DNA of 39,968 nucleotides, taken from NCBI GenBank assembly GCA_008363385.1, contig RHKY01000047.1, positions 1 through 39,968 of the forward strand. Reading direction: 5' to 3'. Positions 8,495-16,220 of this stretch are shown piece after piece (the stretch's first letter is position 1; each line of letters starts with the position of its first letter). This DNA is from Acidobacteriota bacterium (lineage in GTDB: Bacteria; Acidobacteriota; Thermoanaerobaculia; UBA5066). The notes under the pieces are model-generated. The model did not search any database, was not told where the DNA came from, and saw only the letters and a list, made by a program, of their open reading frames with translations. Made by a program: the position numbers and the translations under genes.

Positions 8495-9136
8495 TCAGCC
8501 GATCATGACGGTGGGGCACCCCATGGCGATCGGGTCCGGGCCGCCGAGGGCCTCGTAGACCTGGTCGCCGACGCGGGCCGCGGGGAGGTTGCCGATCTTG
8601 ACGGAGCTGCTCCCGCGCGTCACGAAGCCGGGGCCGTGGGGCGGGATCGGGACGGGGATCGGGCAGACGTGCATGTCCGAGATGCCGAACATGGAGGCCA
8701 CCACGGCGATCGCGGCCGCGCCGGCCGCCGTCTGGATCCCCTTCGTGTAGGCGATGTTGGCGGCCGGCTGGCCTCCGGGGACGGCCGAGGCCGCCGTCCA
8801 CGCCGTGGTCAGGACGCCGTTGGCGGCGTTCATCGCCGCGACCGCCGTCCCGGCCGTCGCCGAGGCAGCCGGCGCACCGTTCGCCGCCGCCGTCGCCGCC
8901 CCCTGCGTCAGGGTCTGGGAGATCCGGACGAGGCTCGCCGTCGCGTCGGCGGGCGTCATCACCGGCTGCAGCATGAACTGCTGCATCGTGTTGGAGATCG
9001 ACTCCATGGCGCTCGCCATCGCGCTCGGCAGCGCCCGCCAGGCCGGCTGGCCGCCGATCAGCACCGTCAGGCAGCCGAGGCCCGGCATCAAGGGGGTCCC
9101 GTGGGCGGTCGTGTCGCCGAGGCGTGCGGCCATCAT
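8495..9136 (-). CDS. PAAR-like (DUF4150-type) spike-tip protein with central Ala-rich insertion
   Basis: The protein has 213 residues from the ATG at 9136, chosen for the AAGGAG site nine bases upstream. Residues 1-36 (ARLGDTTAHGTPLMPG, then CLTVLIGGQPAWR) and the last 50 or so (HVCPIPVPIPPHGPGF, GSSSVKIGNLPAARVGDQ, GCPTVMIG) each carry the hallmarks of a PAAR domain. Between them lie about 110 Ala/Thr-rich residues with hydrophobic stretches. PAAR proteins cap the VgrG spike of type VI secretion or related contractile injectors and often recruit effectors. No VgrG, Hcp, chaperone or immunity gene is visible nearby. It is convergent with the ABC permease (16-base gap). A TATGCT hexamer upstream may be its -10 box. 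Confidence 0.78.
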   Translation of the reverse strand: MMAARLGDTTAHGTPLMPGLGCLTVLIGGQPAWRALPSAMASAMESISNTMQQFMLQPVMTPADATASLVRISQTLTQGAATAAANGAPAASATAGTAVAAMNAANGVLTTAWTAASAVPGGQPAANIAYTKGIQTAAGAAAIAVVASMFGISDMHVCPIPVPIPPHGPGFVTRGSSSVKIGNLPAARVGDQVYEALGGPDPIAMGCPTVMIG

Positions 9137-9216
9137 GGTCGGGCTCTCCTTGGCGAGAGCATATCCCCGCCGGCCGCCCCGCTTCCTGTGACGCCCGGCA
9201 CGCGCCGGTCGGGCCC

Positions 9217-10920
9217 CTACGGGCTCATCTCGTAGGCCCCCGCCAGCGGCAGGACCTCCCCCTTCCAGATCCGCTCGGCCCGGGCCGGGTCGGCGACGGG
9301 CTTCCGGACGAGCTTCAGGCACGCCTCCGCCTGCTCGGGCCGGAGACCCGTGCGGCCGTGGAGCTCGACGGCGAACCGGGAGAAGTCGCGGACCATGAAG
9401 TCGAAGACCTGGTCGACGACGTCGGCCCCGACGCCGAGGAGCATCGCGTTCTCCAGGAAGAGCTGGCCGTAGACGACGAGCGTGAAGAGCTCGCCCAGCG
9501 TCAGGGCCAGGTCGAGGTCCTTCTTCTGCTCGTCGGTCACCCCCGCCCGGACGAGGAAGGCCTGGAGGGCGGCGACCTGCTCCTCGAAGAGGTTCACGTT
9601 CGGCACGTCGAACGCCTCGAAGGCCTTCCGGAAGTCGTGGAACCGGACCTTCGACAGCCCCGAGGCCGGCCCCTGGTCCCAGAGGAAGTCGTCTTCGGCC
9701 GCGTCGTCCCGGCGCGGCACGGGGGGGAGGTCCGAGGGCTGGAAGAGGTAGCTCGGGAGGAACTTCAGGATCAGCGCGATGTTGACGTGGACCGTCCCCT
9801 CCAGCTTCGGCAGCGCCCGGATGTCGCGAGCGCACATCTCGAAGACCACGTCCTTCTCGAAGCCCTTGGCCGCGATGACGTCCCAGAGGAGGTCGATCAC
9901 CGCCTCGCCCTGCGTCGTGACCTTCATCTTCACGACCGGGTTGTAGAGGAGGTACCTACGGTCCTCGCGCGTGGCCGAGCGCATGTAGTCCGAGGCGCGG
10001 AGGGCGAAGAGGCGCATCGCCACGAGGCGCGCCCAGGCGTCGGTGAGCATCCTCTTCACGTGCGGGAAGTCGGTGACCGACATCCCGTAGAGCCGCCTCC
10101 GAGAGGCGTGCGTGACCGCCTCGTAGAGGGCGTGCGTGCAGATGCCGATCGAGGCCCAGCCGAGGTTGTACTTGCCGACGTTGACCGTGTTCAGCGAGGC
10201 GTCCCAGGCCGGCTTGCCCGTGAGGAGGACCTCCCCCTCCGTCACCGGGGTGTCGTGGAGCGCCAGCTCGGCGACGTACGACTGGCTGTTGCAGACGTTC
10301 TTGACCAGCTCGTACGTCGGGTGCTTCGGGTCGGCCGCGAAGAAGACGTAGTCGCCCGTCCCCGCCACCTTCCCGAAGACCGAGAGGAGCGCCGCCTCGT
10401 TCCCGTTGCCGATGTAGTACTTCCCGCCGTTGGCGCGGTACGTCCCGTCCCCCGCGGGCGTGAGGGTCATCTCGGTCGAGTAGATGTCGGCCCCGTGCTC
10501 CTTCTCGGAGAGGCCGAACCCGAAGATCCCCCCCTTCTCGAGGAGCGAGGCCACGCGGCGCCGCATCGCCTCGTTTCCGCTCATCCAGAAGGGCCCCAGG
10601 CCCAGGATCGAGACCTGCCAGGTGTACCAGTAGGCGAGGCCGTAGAACCCGAGGACCTCGTTCAGGTAGCAGTTCCGGAACGTGTCCCACCGCGCGTCGG
10701 GGATCCCCGGGGCGAGCGGCTTCGGCGTCAGGAACGTCGCGAAGAGCTTCTCCGCGCCCTGGAAGTCGAGGAAGTCCCGGTACCAGACGCGGTCCCGGTC
10801 GTCCTCCTTCAGGCGCTTCTTCCCCTTCGCCTCGAAGAAGGCGACGGTCTTCCTTATCAGCGCCTTCGAGCCTTCGTCCAGCGGGAGAGCGGAGAGGTCC
10901 CTCGGGTTCAAGAGGAGCAT
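9217..10920 (-). CDS. acyl-CoA dehydrogenase family protein with extended C-terminus
   Basis: The 567-residue protein is a flavoenzyme of the acyl-CoA dehydrogenase superfamily, expected to oxidise or otherwise act on an acyl-CoA in the cytoplasm. The flavin-side motif FGFGLSEKEHGAD (133-145) is followed by GKYYIGNGNEA (166-176), and the late helix DVIAAKGFEKD leads to RDIRALPKLEGT (366-376), where EGT is conserved in the family. It is about 180 residues longer at the C-terminus than a standard 380-residue enzyme, with an added helical domain. The usual catalytic Glu position cannot be assigned with certainty. It lies 61 bases downstream of a PLP decarboxylase on the same strand, which suggests an operon. 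Confidence 0.85.
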   Translation of the reverse strand: MLLLNPRDLSALPLDEGSKALIRKTVAFFEAKGKKRLKEDDRDRVWYRDFLDFQGAEKLFATFLTPKPLAPGIPDARWDTFRNCYLNEVLGFYGLAYWYTWQVSILGLGPFWMSGNEAMRRRVASLLEKGGIFGFGLSEKEHGADIYSTEMTLTPAGDGTYRANGGKYYIGNGNEAALLSVFGKVAGTGDYVFFAADPKHPTYELVKNVCNSQSYVAELALHDTPVTEGEVLLTGKPAWDASLNTVNVGKYNLGWASIGICTHALYEAVTHASRRRLYGMSVTDFPHVKRMLTDAWARLVAMRLFALRASDYMRSATREDRRYLLYNPVVKMKVTTQGEAVIDLLWDVIAAKGFEKDVVFEMCARDIRALPKLEGTVHVNIALILKFLPSYLFQPSDLPPVPRRDDAAEDDFLWDQGPASGLSKVRFHDFRKAFEAFDVPNVNLFEEQVAALQAFLVRAGVTDEQKKDLDLALTLGELFTLVVYGQLFLENAMLLGVGADVVDQVFDFMVRDFSRFAVELHGRTGLRPEQAEACLKLVRKPVADPARAERIWKGEVLPLAGAYEMSP

Positions 10921-10981
10921 CGCGTCACCTCGTCTCCGCCGGGCCCTTTCCGGCGGCTTCGTTCCCGGACCGGCGGAGAGC

Positions 10982-12427
10982 TTACCCTCCGATCGCGGAC
11001 AGCGCCTCCCGGATGTCCGCGAGCCCCTCCTCGACGCGGTCGAGGTGCGTCCGGAAGGAGAGGACGCAGATCCTCAGGACGAAGGAGCCCACTAGGACCG
11101 TCCCCGAGAGGTGGACCCGCCCGCGCGCGTTGACCCTCTCGAGCCACTCGCGGTTGAGGCGGTCGAGCGCCTCGCGGCCGAGGCCGGGCCGGACGAGGCG
11201 GAACGCCACGACCGACAGCTGCGGCCACGCAACGATCTCGACGCCGGGGAGCTTCGCCAGCTCCCGCGCGGCGTGGAGGGCCAGGTCCAGCTTCTCGTCG
11301 AGGTTCCGCCGGAAGGCGCCGAGCCCGTGCAGCTTCAGGGGCAGCCAGACGGAGAGCCCCCGGTACGGGCGCGACAGCTCCGGCGAGACCTCGCAGAAGT
11401 CGACGAAGTCCGGGTCCTCCTGCATCCGGGGGAGGTAGGCCGCCCCCGAGGAGTGGGCGCGGCGGAGGGCCTCGGCGTCGCGGACGAGGAGGGCCCCGGT
11501 CCCGTACGGCAGGAAAAGCCCCTTGTGCGGGTCGAGGACGATCGAGTCGGCCCGCTCGATCCCGGCCATCGCGGCGCGCCCACGCTCCGTCAGGAGGAAG
11601 AACCCGCCGTAGGCCGCGTCGACGTGGAGCCAGAGGCGCTCCTTCTCCGCGAGGTCCGCGAGCCACGAGAGGTCGTCGACGGCCCCGGAGTTCGTCGTCC
11701 CGGCGTTCCCCGAGACGAGGAAGGGCGTCAGGCCCGCCGCCCGGTCCGCGGCGATCCGCTCGGCGAGGAGGTCGACGCGGAGCCGGAACGACTGGTCCGA
11801 GGGAACCTCCCGGACGTTGCCCGAAGGGAACCCCGCGAGCGTCGCCGCCTTGCGGACGGCGTGGTGGGTCTGGTCGGAGGCGTAGAGGACCCCCTTCAGG
11901 AAGTCGTCCGGGAGCCGGTCGCGCCGGGCCGCCACGATCGCCGAGAACGTCGCGAGCGACCCGCCGGTCGTCAGGATCCCGCCGCTCCCCGCGGGGAGCC
12001 CGGCGATCCGGCAGAGCCAGCGGAGGACGTTCGTCTCCAGCTGGACGAGCGCGGGGGCCGCCTGCCAGACGCCGGTGTACCGGTTGGCGGTCCCCGCGAT
12101 CAGGTCCGCCACGGCCGACGAGAAGACGCCCCCGCCGGGGATGTAGGCGAGGTACCCGGGCGAGGCCGCGTTGAAGCCCTTCGGGATGGCGCGGTCGAAG
12201 AGCAGGTCGAGGAGCTCCCCGGCGGGGACGCCCTGCTCCGGCGGGTCGGGCTCGGCCAGCGCCCGGGCCACCTCGGCGCCCCCCTCCACGTCCGCGGCGG
12301 GCTGGGCGGGGAGAGACGAGACGTGCGCCACGACGCGCTCGGTGACGGCCGCGAGGAGGTCTCGCATCTCGGCGGCCGACAGCTCGAGGGACGTGTCGGC
12401 CGGGATCGTGGGACGGGACGAGGCCAT
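10982..12427 (-). CDS. group II pyridoxal-phosphate-dependent decarboxylase
   Basis: The 481-residue enzyme (ATG at 12427) belongs to the family of aromatic-L-amino-acid, glutamate and histidine decarboxylases. Visible key parts are the GYLAYIPGGG substrate loop (91-100), SDQTHH with the ring-stacking His at 188-189, WLHVDAAYGG with Asp270 binding the pyridine nitrogen, and DPHKG with the Schiff-base Lys302. The C-terminal domain is complete. Which amino acid is used cannot be told; the proportions fit aromatic amino acid decarboxylase-like proteins. In frame there is a longer GTG-type start, but it adds 23 residues of low-complexity sequence, so I prefer the internal ATG. A GATAGC hexamer 12 bases before it could be a -10 box. 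Confidence 0.9.
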   Translation of the reverse strand: MASSRPTIPADTSLELSAAEMRDLLAAVTERVVAHVSSLPAQPAADVEGGAEVARALAEPDPPEQGVPAGELLDLLFDRAIPKGFNAASPGYLAYIPGGGVFSSAVADLIAGTANRYTGVWQAAPALVQLETNVLRWLCRIAGLPAGSGGILTTGGSLATFSAIVAARRDRLPDDFLKGVLYASDQTHHAVRKAATLAGFPSGNVREVPSDQSFRLRVDLLAERIAADRAAGLTPFLVSGNAGTTNSGAVDDLSWLADLAEKERLWLHVDAAYGGFFLLTERGRAAMAGIERADSIVLDPHKGLFLPYGTGALLVRDAEALRRAHSSGAAYLPRMQEDPDFVDFCEVSPELSRPYRGLSVWLPLKLHGLGAFRRNLDEKLDLALHAARELAKLPGVEIVAWPQLSVVAFRLVRPGLGREALDRLNREWLERVNARGRVHLSGTVLVGSFVLRICVLSFRTHLDRVEEGLADIREALSAIGG

Positions 12428-12692
12428 GCGACCCGGGACGCTATCACCCGGGCCAGGCCGGCCGCCGTGGCTGCCCCTTTCGGGGCGCCGGGACACCGGC
12501 CTGCGGCGGGTCGTCCGGTCGATTCGCCGTGCTCTCGCTGTGCCGGCCTCGACGAGCTCCGGGCAGAGAAGCCGACCCCCGTGTCCACCGTTCCTCGACG
12601 AACGGCCTCCGCTCGGGAGCTCGCCGCCATCGGATCAGGTACGAGCGCGTCGGCCGCGGCGCCGCGCGGTGCGCGGCCCCCTTCCCTCGCGT
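12428..12692. other. intergenic stretch, no gene seen; short GC hairpin
   Basis: I find no convincing coding frame on either strand. At 12473-12486 the sequence GCCCC-TTTC-GGGGC can form a small hairpin. A nearly identical hairpin occurs at 13838-13850 near the second copy of the repeat family, so it may belong to that family rather than being a terminator. Confidence 0.4.
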
Positions 12693-12693
12693 C

Positions 12694-12735
12694 GTAGAAC
12701 GCAGGACGAGGGCCTGACCCGGGTCGCTCTCTCGA
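12694..12735 (-). repeat. degenerate copy of a GGGTCAGG...GTTCTAC repeat family
   Basis: Read on the + strand this copy has GTAGAACG, an AGGACGAG spacer, then CCTGACCC and GTCGCTCT in the same order and spacing as the segment at 13696-13732. The two copies differ at scattered bases. Elements with a GGGTCAGG core (seen here on the - strand) are common beside REP-type Y1 transposases in environmental genomes; that link is from general knowledge and no transposase is present here. The copy lies right where the GGQ-domain fragment loses similarity. Confidence 0.5.
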
Positions 12736-12858
12736 GTCGATCCGGGAGGCGACCTCGTCGGCGTCCTGCCCGCCCGGCCCCGAGGCGCGCGTGGCGCGCG
12801 CCTCGATCGCGGAGGCGGGAACGGTGACGCCGGGCACCACCTCGATCGGGTGGGCCAC
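12736..12858 (-). pseudogene. arfB: truncated ArfB/RF-1-type peptidyl-tRNA hydrolase (GGQ domain) fragment
   Basis: Starting at a GTG at 12858, the - strand encodes about 41 codons reading IEVVPGVTVPASAIEARA, then TRASGPGGQDADEVASRID. This is the N-terminal half of the RF-1-like domain of ArfB (YaeJ), a rescue factor that hydrolyses peptidyl-tRNA on stalled ribosomes with its GGQ loop. In functional proteins the loop usually continues NVNKV; here it is DADEV. Similarity stops at the repeat copy at 12694-12735, and the remaining 90 or so residues with the basic C-terminal tail are missing. I read it as a pseudogene disrupted by, or decayed next to, a repeat element. A GGATTATC stretch upstream could have been its promoter. 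Confidence 0.65.
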
Positions 12859-12888
12859 GCTCCGAGCTTGGACGAGCCCGGGCTTCGC

Positions 12889-12894
12889 GATAAT
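12889..12894 (+). promoter_or_regulatory. candidate -10 box GATAAT upstream of the small ORF/DUF3592 unit
   Basis: GATAATCCGCCCGTGCC here closely resembles TCTAATCCGCCCGGTCC at 30841 before the DUF488 gene. No good -35 box is visible. It points along the + strand toward the small ORF at 12966 and the DUF3592-like gene. Confidence 0.35.
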
Positions 12895-12965
12895 CCGCCC
12901 GTGCCGCAGGAGGGGGGACGGGTCGTCGACGCGACGGGCGCGGGGCGTGACTGCTCCACGCGCGG

Positions 12966-13052
12966 GTGGCCCGCGTCCGACTGCCGAGGAACGCGCCGTT
13001 CCTCGAGGGCCTCGCGCTCCTCTCGGCAAAGGGCTGGAAGGTGAAGTGGTGA
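12966..13052 (+). CDS. tiny ORF (28 codons) coupled to the DUF3592-like gene
   Basis: From GTG 12966 the frame encodes 28 residues, including LPRNAPFLEGLALLSAKGWK, and ends with a TGA at 13050-13052. That TGA overlaps the next gene's GTG start as GTGA, the junction type used by several gene pairs in this window. The peptide is compact and ends basic. In this frame a stop at 12948 lies just upstream, so it is either a short leader-like peptide or the 3' remnant of a frameshifted gene. I recognise no family. Confidence 0.3.
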   Translation: MARVRLPRNAPFLEGLALLSAKGWKVKW

Positions 13053-13615
13053 AGGCGCGTCGAAGGGTGGCGCAGCCCCTTCCGGTGCCCGAGGCGACGC
13101 CGCGCCGTGTCCCGGTCAGCGCCGTCGTGGCAGGGACGGTCCGGCCCGGGCTCGTCTACGGCAGCCTCCTGACGCTCGCCGGCTCGACCTCGGCCGTGCT
13201 CCTTGTCCGGAACGCCGAGAGGATCGAGGGCCCGCCGCTCGTCGTCGCGTTTCCGGTGATCTGCCTCTCGGTCGGCGGCTGGTTCCTCCTCCCGGCACTC
13301 CGCACCGCCGTCTCCCGCTGGCGGCTCTACCGGTACGGCGTCGCCACGACCGGCCGCGTCACCGGCCGGCAGGCGACCGGCGTGCAGCTGGAGAACCGGC
13401 GCGTCATCGAGACCACCTACGAGTTCGAGGGCCCCGACGGCCCCGTCGAGGGGACGGTCTCTCACCTCTCGGCCCCCCCCGGCGGGAGCGAGGTGACGGT
13501 CCTCTACGACCCCGCGCGGCCGGAGAGGAACCTGCTCGTCCTTCCCGGGGCCTTCGGACGCCTCGCCCGGCCTCGGACGCGACCTGCCGCGGAGAACGAG
13601 CCCGATCCCTCGTGA
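13049..13615 (+). CDS. DUF3592-like membrane protein
   Basis: With the GTG at 13049 (GGAAGG seven bases upstream; overlapping the preceding TGA) the protein has 188 residues. Two hydrophobic segments lie near residues 34-53 and 66-84. They are followed by a soluble domain with WRLYRYGVATTGRVTG (91-106), TTYEFEGPDG (122-131) and VTVLYDPARPERN (149-161). This order, ending in the V-L-Y-D-P-x-x-P motif, is characteristic of DUF3592 proteins, whose function is unknown. A frame-open extension upstream to 12791 exists but crosses the ArfB fragment and has low-complexity composition, so I reject it. Confidence 0.75.
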   Translation: MKARRRVAQPLPVPEATPRRVPVSAVVAGTVRPGLVYGSLLTLAGSTSAVLLVRNAERIEGPPLVVAFPVICLSVGGWFLLPALRTAVSRWRLYRYGVATTGRVTGRQATGVQLENRRVIETTYEFEGPDGPVEGTVSHLSAPPGGSEVTVLYDPARPERNLLVLPGAFGRLARPRTRPAAENEPDPS

Positions 13616-13695
13616 GCACGACGCCCTGAGCACCGCCGCCGGTCTGGGTGCCGGAGCCCAGGCCCCGGCGGGCCAGCCCTCGGTCGCTCCCCTCC

Positions 13696-13772
13696 GTAGA
13701 ACGTAGAACGGAGACCTGACCCTAGTCGCTCTGTCGCTCTTGACCCTAGTCGCTCTAGTCGCTCTAGTCGCT
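13696..13772. repeat. GTAGAAC / TGACCCTAGTCGCTCT repeat with tandem CTAGTCGCT units
   Basis: GTAGAACGTAGAACG at 13696 is followed by CCTGACCC and then TGACCCTAGTCGCTCT at 13717 and again at 13741, a 24-base period. CTAGTCGCT occurs at 13722 and three times head to tail at 13746, 13755 and 13764. The first part matches the copy at 12694-12735. The structure indicates a mobile or slippage-prone intergenic repeat family, with the tandem part grown by replication slippage. No ORF overlaps it. Confidence 0.75.
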
Positions 13773-13837
13773 CCGATGAGCCTGCGCCCCTCCGGCGGAT
13801 CAGGCTGGCGGTCCCGGGCCAGGCTCGGTGGGCAACA

Positions 13838-13850
13838 GCCCCTTCGGGGC
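13838..13850. other. GC hairpin in the 13616-13925 intergenic region
   Basis: GCCCC-TTC-GGGGC can form a five-pair hairpin. There is no T tract. A similar hairpin lies at 12473-12486. Apart from this, the repeat at 13696-13772 and the -10-like box at 13878, the 310-base gap between the DUF3592-like gene and the glycerophosphodiesterase gene shows nothing I can name. Confidence 0.4.
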
Positions 13851-13877
13851 CGTGGACAGGCCGTCCGCCCCCTCGAC

Positions 13878-13883
13878 TAGACT
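13878..13883 (+). promoter_or_regulatory. candidate -10 box TAGACT for the glycerophosphodiesterase gene
   Basis: TAGACT lies 42 bases before the ATG at 13926, in the same position and context (CTAGA followed by CC within a few bases) as boxes found before several other genes here. A TGGACA about 19 bases upstream is a weak -35 candidate. Confidence 0.4.
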
Positions 13884-13925
13884 GCCTCCGCGCGGGACTC
13901 GCCGGCGTCCGCGTGAGGTGGGCCC

Positions 13926-15803
13926 ATGTGGAACACGACCCGGGGGATCGTCGGGGACGCGCTGCGCGACCTCCGCCGTTCGTGGAGGAGCCTCGCGCTG
14001 GCCGACGTCGCGTGGAAGCTCGTGGCCTTCGCGCTCCTGACGCCGGGGACGGTCCTGACGTTCCGGTGGCTCCTCTCGCGTGCCGGGAGCGACGTCCTGA
14101 CGGACGCGGAGATCCTCCGGTTCTTCGTGACGACGCGGCAGGGCCTGCTGGCGCTCGTCGGCGGCGGCGCGGTCGTCGTCGCGATCACGGCCCTCGAGGT
14201 GGCGTGCCTGATGGCGGTCGGCCTGGCGACGGCCCGCGGACTCCGGCTGGACGCCCGGAGCGCCCTCGTCTTCGCCGGCTCCCGCGCGCCGCGGATCCTG
14301 GCCCTGGCCGCGCACATCGTCCTCCGCCTCCTTGCGGGGCTGGTGCCGTTCGCCGTGGCGGGCGGCCTCGTCTACCTCGCCCTCCTCCGCCCGCACGACG
14401 TCAACTACTACCTTTCCCGCAAGCCGCCCGCCTTCTGGGCCGCCCTGTCGATCGCCGGGCTCCTCCTCGCGGCGCTCGTCGCCCTCCTCGTCCGCGCGAT
14501 CGCCCGGTGGGCGCTCTCCCTCCCCCTCGTCCTCTTCGAGGACGTCCCCCCGCGCCGCGCCCTCGGCGAGAGCGGCCGCCGGTCGGCCGGGAGCCGGGCG
14601 GTCGTCCTCTCGGCGCTCGCCGCGTGGGCGGTGACGGCCCTCGCGCTCGTGGCCGTCGCCGGCTCCGTCCCGGGCGTCCTCGGGCGGGGCCTCGCCCCGG
14701 CCTTCGCCGGGTCGCTCCCGGCGATCCTCGCCTTCGTCGCCGGGCTGGCGCTCCTCTGGGGCGCGCTGGCGCTCGCGGCCGGGGTCGCGAACGTCTCGCT
14801 CTTCGCGGTCGTCCTCACACGGCTGTACCTCGCCGCCGGCGACCCGCGCGACCCGCGTCTGCCCGAGGGGGCGGGGGCTGCGCGGGCCAGCCTCCTCGCC
14901 CGGGTCCCGCGCCGCCTGCTCGCTGCCGCGGGCGCCGTCGCCGTCCTCTCCGCGCTCGGCCTCTTCCTGCTCGCGGCCTCGCCCGCCAGGGAGAGCCGTG
15001 CCGTCGCCGTGATCGCCCACCGCGGCTCCTCGGCCGCGGCGCCCGAGAACTCGCTCGCCGCCTTCCGCCTCGCCGCCGACCAGGAGGCGGACTACGTCGA
15101 GCTGGACGTCCAGGAGTCGGCGGACGGCGAGGTCCTCGTCGTCCACGACAGCGACCTGATGAAGGCGGCCGGCTCGCCGCTGAAGGTCTGGGAGACCGAC
15201 GCCGCGCGCCTGAGGTCGGTCGACATCGGGAGCCGCGTCGACCCGCGTTTCGCCTCCGAGCGCGTCCCGACGCTCGCCGAGGCGCTGGCCGTCTGCAAGG
15301 GGCGGGCGAAGGTGATCGTCGAGCTGAAGTCGTACGGGCACGCCGTCCGGCTGGAGGAGAGGGTCGTCGAGGTCGTCGAGGCCGCCGGGATGGCGCAGGA
15401 CTGCCTCTTCATGTCGCTCGACCACGACATGGTGAGGAGGCTGAAGGAGCTCCGCCCCTCGTGGCGGTGCGGCGTCCTCGCCGCCAAGGCGGTCGGCGAC
15501 GCGGCCGCGCTGGAAGGGGACTTCCTGGCCGTGGAGAAGAGGATGGCGACGGTCCGGCTCGCGAGGCGGGTCCACCGGACCGGCCGGGAGGTCTACGCCT
15601 GGACCGTGGACGACCCGGCGTGGATGCTGTCCCTGATGAGCCGCGGCGTGGACGGGCTGATCACGAACCGGCCCGACGTGGCCCGGCAGGCGGTGGCACG
15701 GCGCGCCGGGATGAGCGAGGCCGAGCGCGTCCTCGTGGCGCTCCTCGTCAGGCTCGGCGCAGGGTCCGGGGACCTCTCCGCCGGGGAGACGCCCCGGCCG
15801 TGA
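13926..15803 (+). CDS. membrane-anchored glycerophosphodiester phosphodiesterase
   Basis: The 625-residue protein has an N-terminal membrane domain of about eight helices (residues 25-350, the arrangement of the GPDPase membrane domain) followed by a GDPD TIM-barrel. Catalytic features are present: HRG at 365-367, Glu374-Asn375 (PENS), metal-binding VELDVQ with Glu392 and Asp394, and the general acid in VVHDSD (His407-Asp408). YAWTVDD and GVDGLITNRP near residue 560-585 complete the fold. It would hydrolyse glycerophosphodiesters from lipid turnover to glycerol-3-phosphate plus alcohol, with the domain facing outside if the last helix (334-351) orients it so. The membrane-domain fusion is known in other bacteria. 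Confidence 0.93.
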   Translation: MWNTTRGIVGDALRDLRRSWRSLALADVAWKLVAFALLTPGTVLTFRWLLSRAGSDVLTDAEILRFFVTTRQGLLALVGGGAVVVAITALEVACLMAVGLATARGLRLDARSALVFAGSRAPRILALAAHIVLRLLAGLVPFAVAGGLVYLALLRPHDVNYYLSRKPPAFWAALSIAGLLLAALVALLVRAIARWALSLPLVLFEDVPPRRALGESGRRSAGSRAVVLSALAAWAVTALALVAVAGSVPGVLGRGLAPAFAGSLPAILAFVAGLALLWGALALAAGVANVSLFAVVLTRLYLAAGDPRDPRLPEGAGAARASLLARVPRRLLAAAGAVAVLSALGLFLLAASPARESRAVAVIAHRGSSAAAPENSLAAFRLAADQEADYVELDVQESADGEVLVVHDSDLMKAAGSPLKVWETDAARLRSVDIGSRVDPRFASERVPTLAEALAVCKGRAKVIVELKSYGHAVRLEERVVEVVEAAGMAQDCLFMSLDHDMVRRLKELRPSWRCGVLAAKAVGDAAALEGDFLAVEKRMATVRLARRVHRTGREVYAWTVDDPAWMLSLMSRGVDGLITNRPDVARQAVARRAGMSEAERVLVALLVRLGAGSGDLSAGETPRP

Positions 15804-15838
15804 CCGCCGCGTCGTCGGGACGCGGGAGTGAGGAGACG

Positions 15839-16195
15839 ATGGACGAAGGAGCCTGGGTCCGCGAGCTGGGGGCGGCGGTGACGGTCTGCGACCAGGACGG
15901 CGTGATCGTGGAGATGAACGACCGGTCGGCGAAGACGTTCGAGCGGGAGGGGGGCCGGGCCCTCCTCGGGCGGAGCCTCCTCGACTGCCACCCCGAGCCG
16001 TCGAGGACGAAGCTCCTCGAGCTCCTCGCCACCCGCGGGACGAACGCCTACACGATCGAGAAGGACGGGGTGAAGAAGCTGATCTACCAGACCCCCTGGT
16101 ACCGCGACGGCGAGTACCAGGGGCTGGTCGAGCTCTCCCTCCCGATCCCCTTCGAGATGCCCCACTTCGTCCGGGAGCCGACGCCCCCGGCCTGA
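15839..16195 (+). CDS. stand-alone PAS domain protein
   Basis: The 118-residue protein is a single PAS fold: VTVCDQDGVIVEMNDRSAKT (14-33) forms the first strands, LLGRSLLDCHPEP (42-54) the helical part, and the YTIEKDGVKKLIYQTPWY and YQGLVELSLPI stretches the later beta strands. There is no attached kinase, cyclase or effector domain, so it is likely a small ligand- or redox-sensing module acting through partner binding. The ATG at 15839 has a GGAG site ten bases upstream. It follows the glycerophosphodiesterase gene by 35 bases and converges with the hydrolase gene at 16221. Family recognition is firm, function unknown. Confidence 0.85.
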   Translation: MDEGAWVRELGAAVTVCDQDGVIVEMNDRSAKTFEREGGRALLGRSLLDCHPEPSRTKLLELLATRGTNAYTIEKDGVKKLIYQTPWYRDGEYQGLVELSLPIPFEMPHFVREPTPPA

Positions 16196-16220
16196 GGCGG
16201 GACGCCGGCCGCGCCCGGCC

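Noticed and set aside
9137-9835. N-terminal extension of the PAAR-like frame
   Set aside because: It runs through the acyl-CoA dehydrogenase gene in another frame, and a good ribosome site precedes the ATG at 9136.
12791-13048. N-terminal extension of the DUF3592-like gene
   Set aside because: It overlaps the ArfB fragment on the other strand and is low in complexity; GTG 13049 has a ribosome site and coupling overlap.
13746-13772. Tandem CTAGTCGCT units as a possible CRISPR array
   Set aside because: The units are directly adjacent 9-mers without unique spacers.
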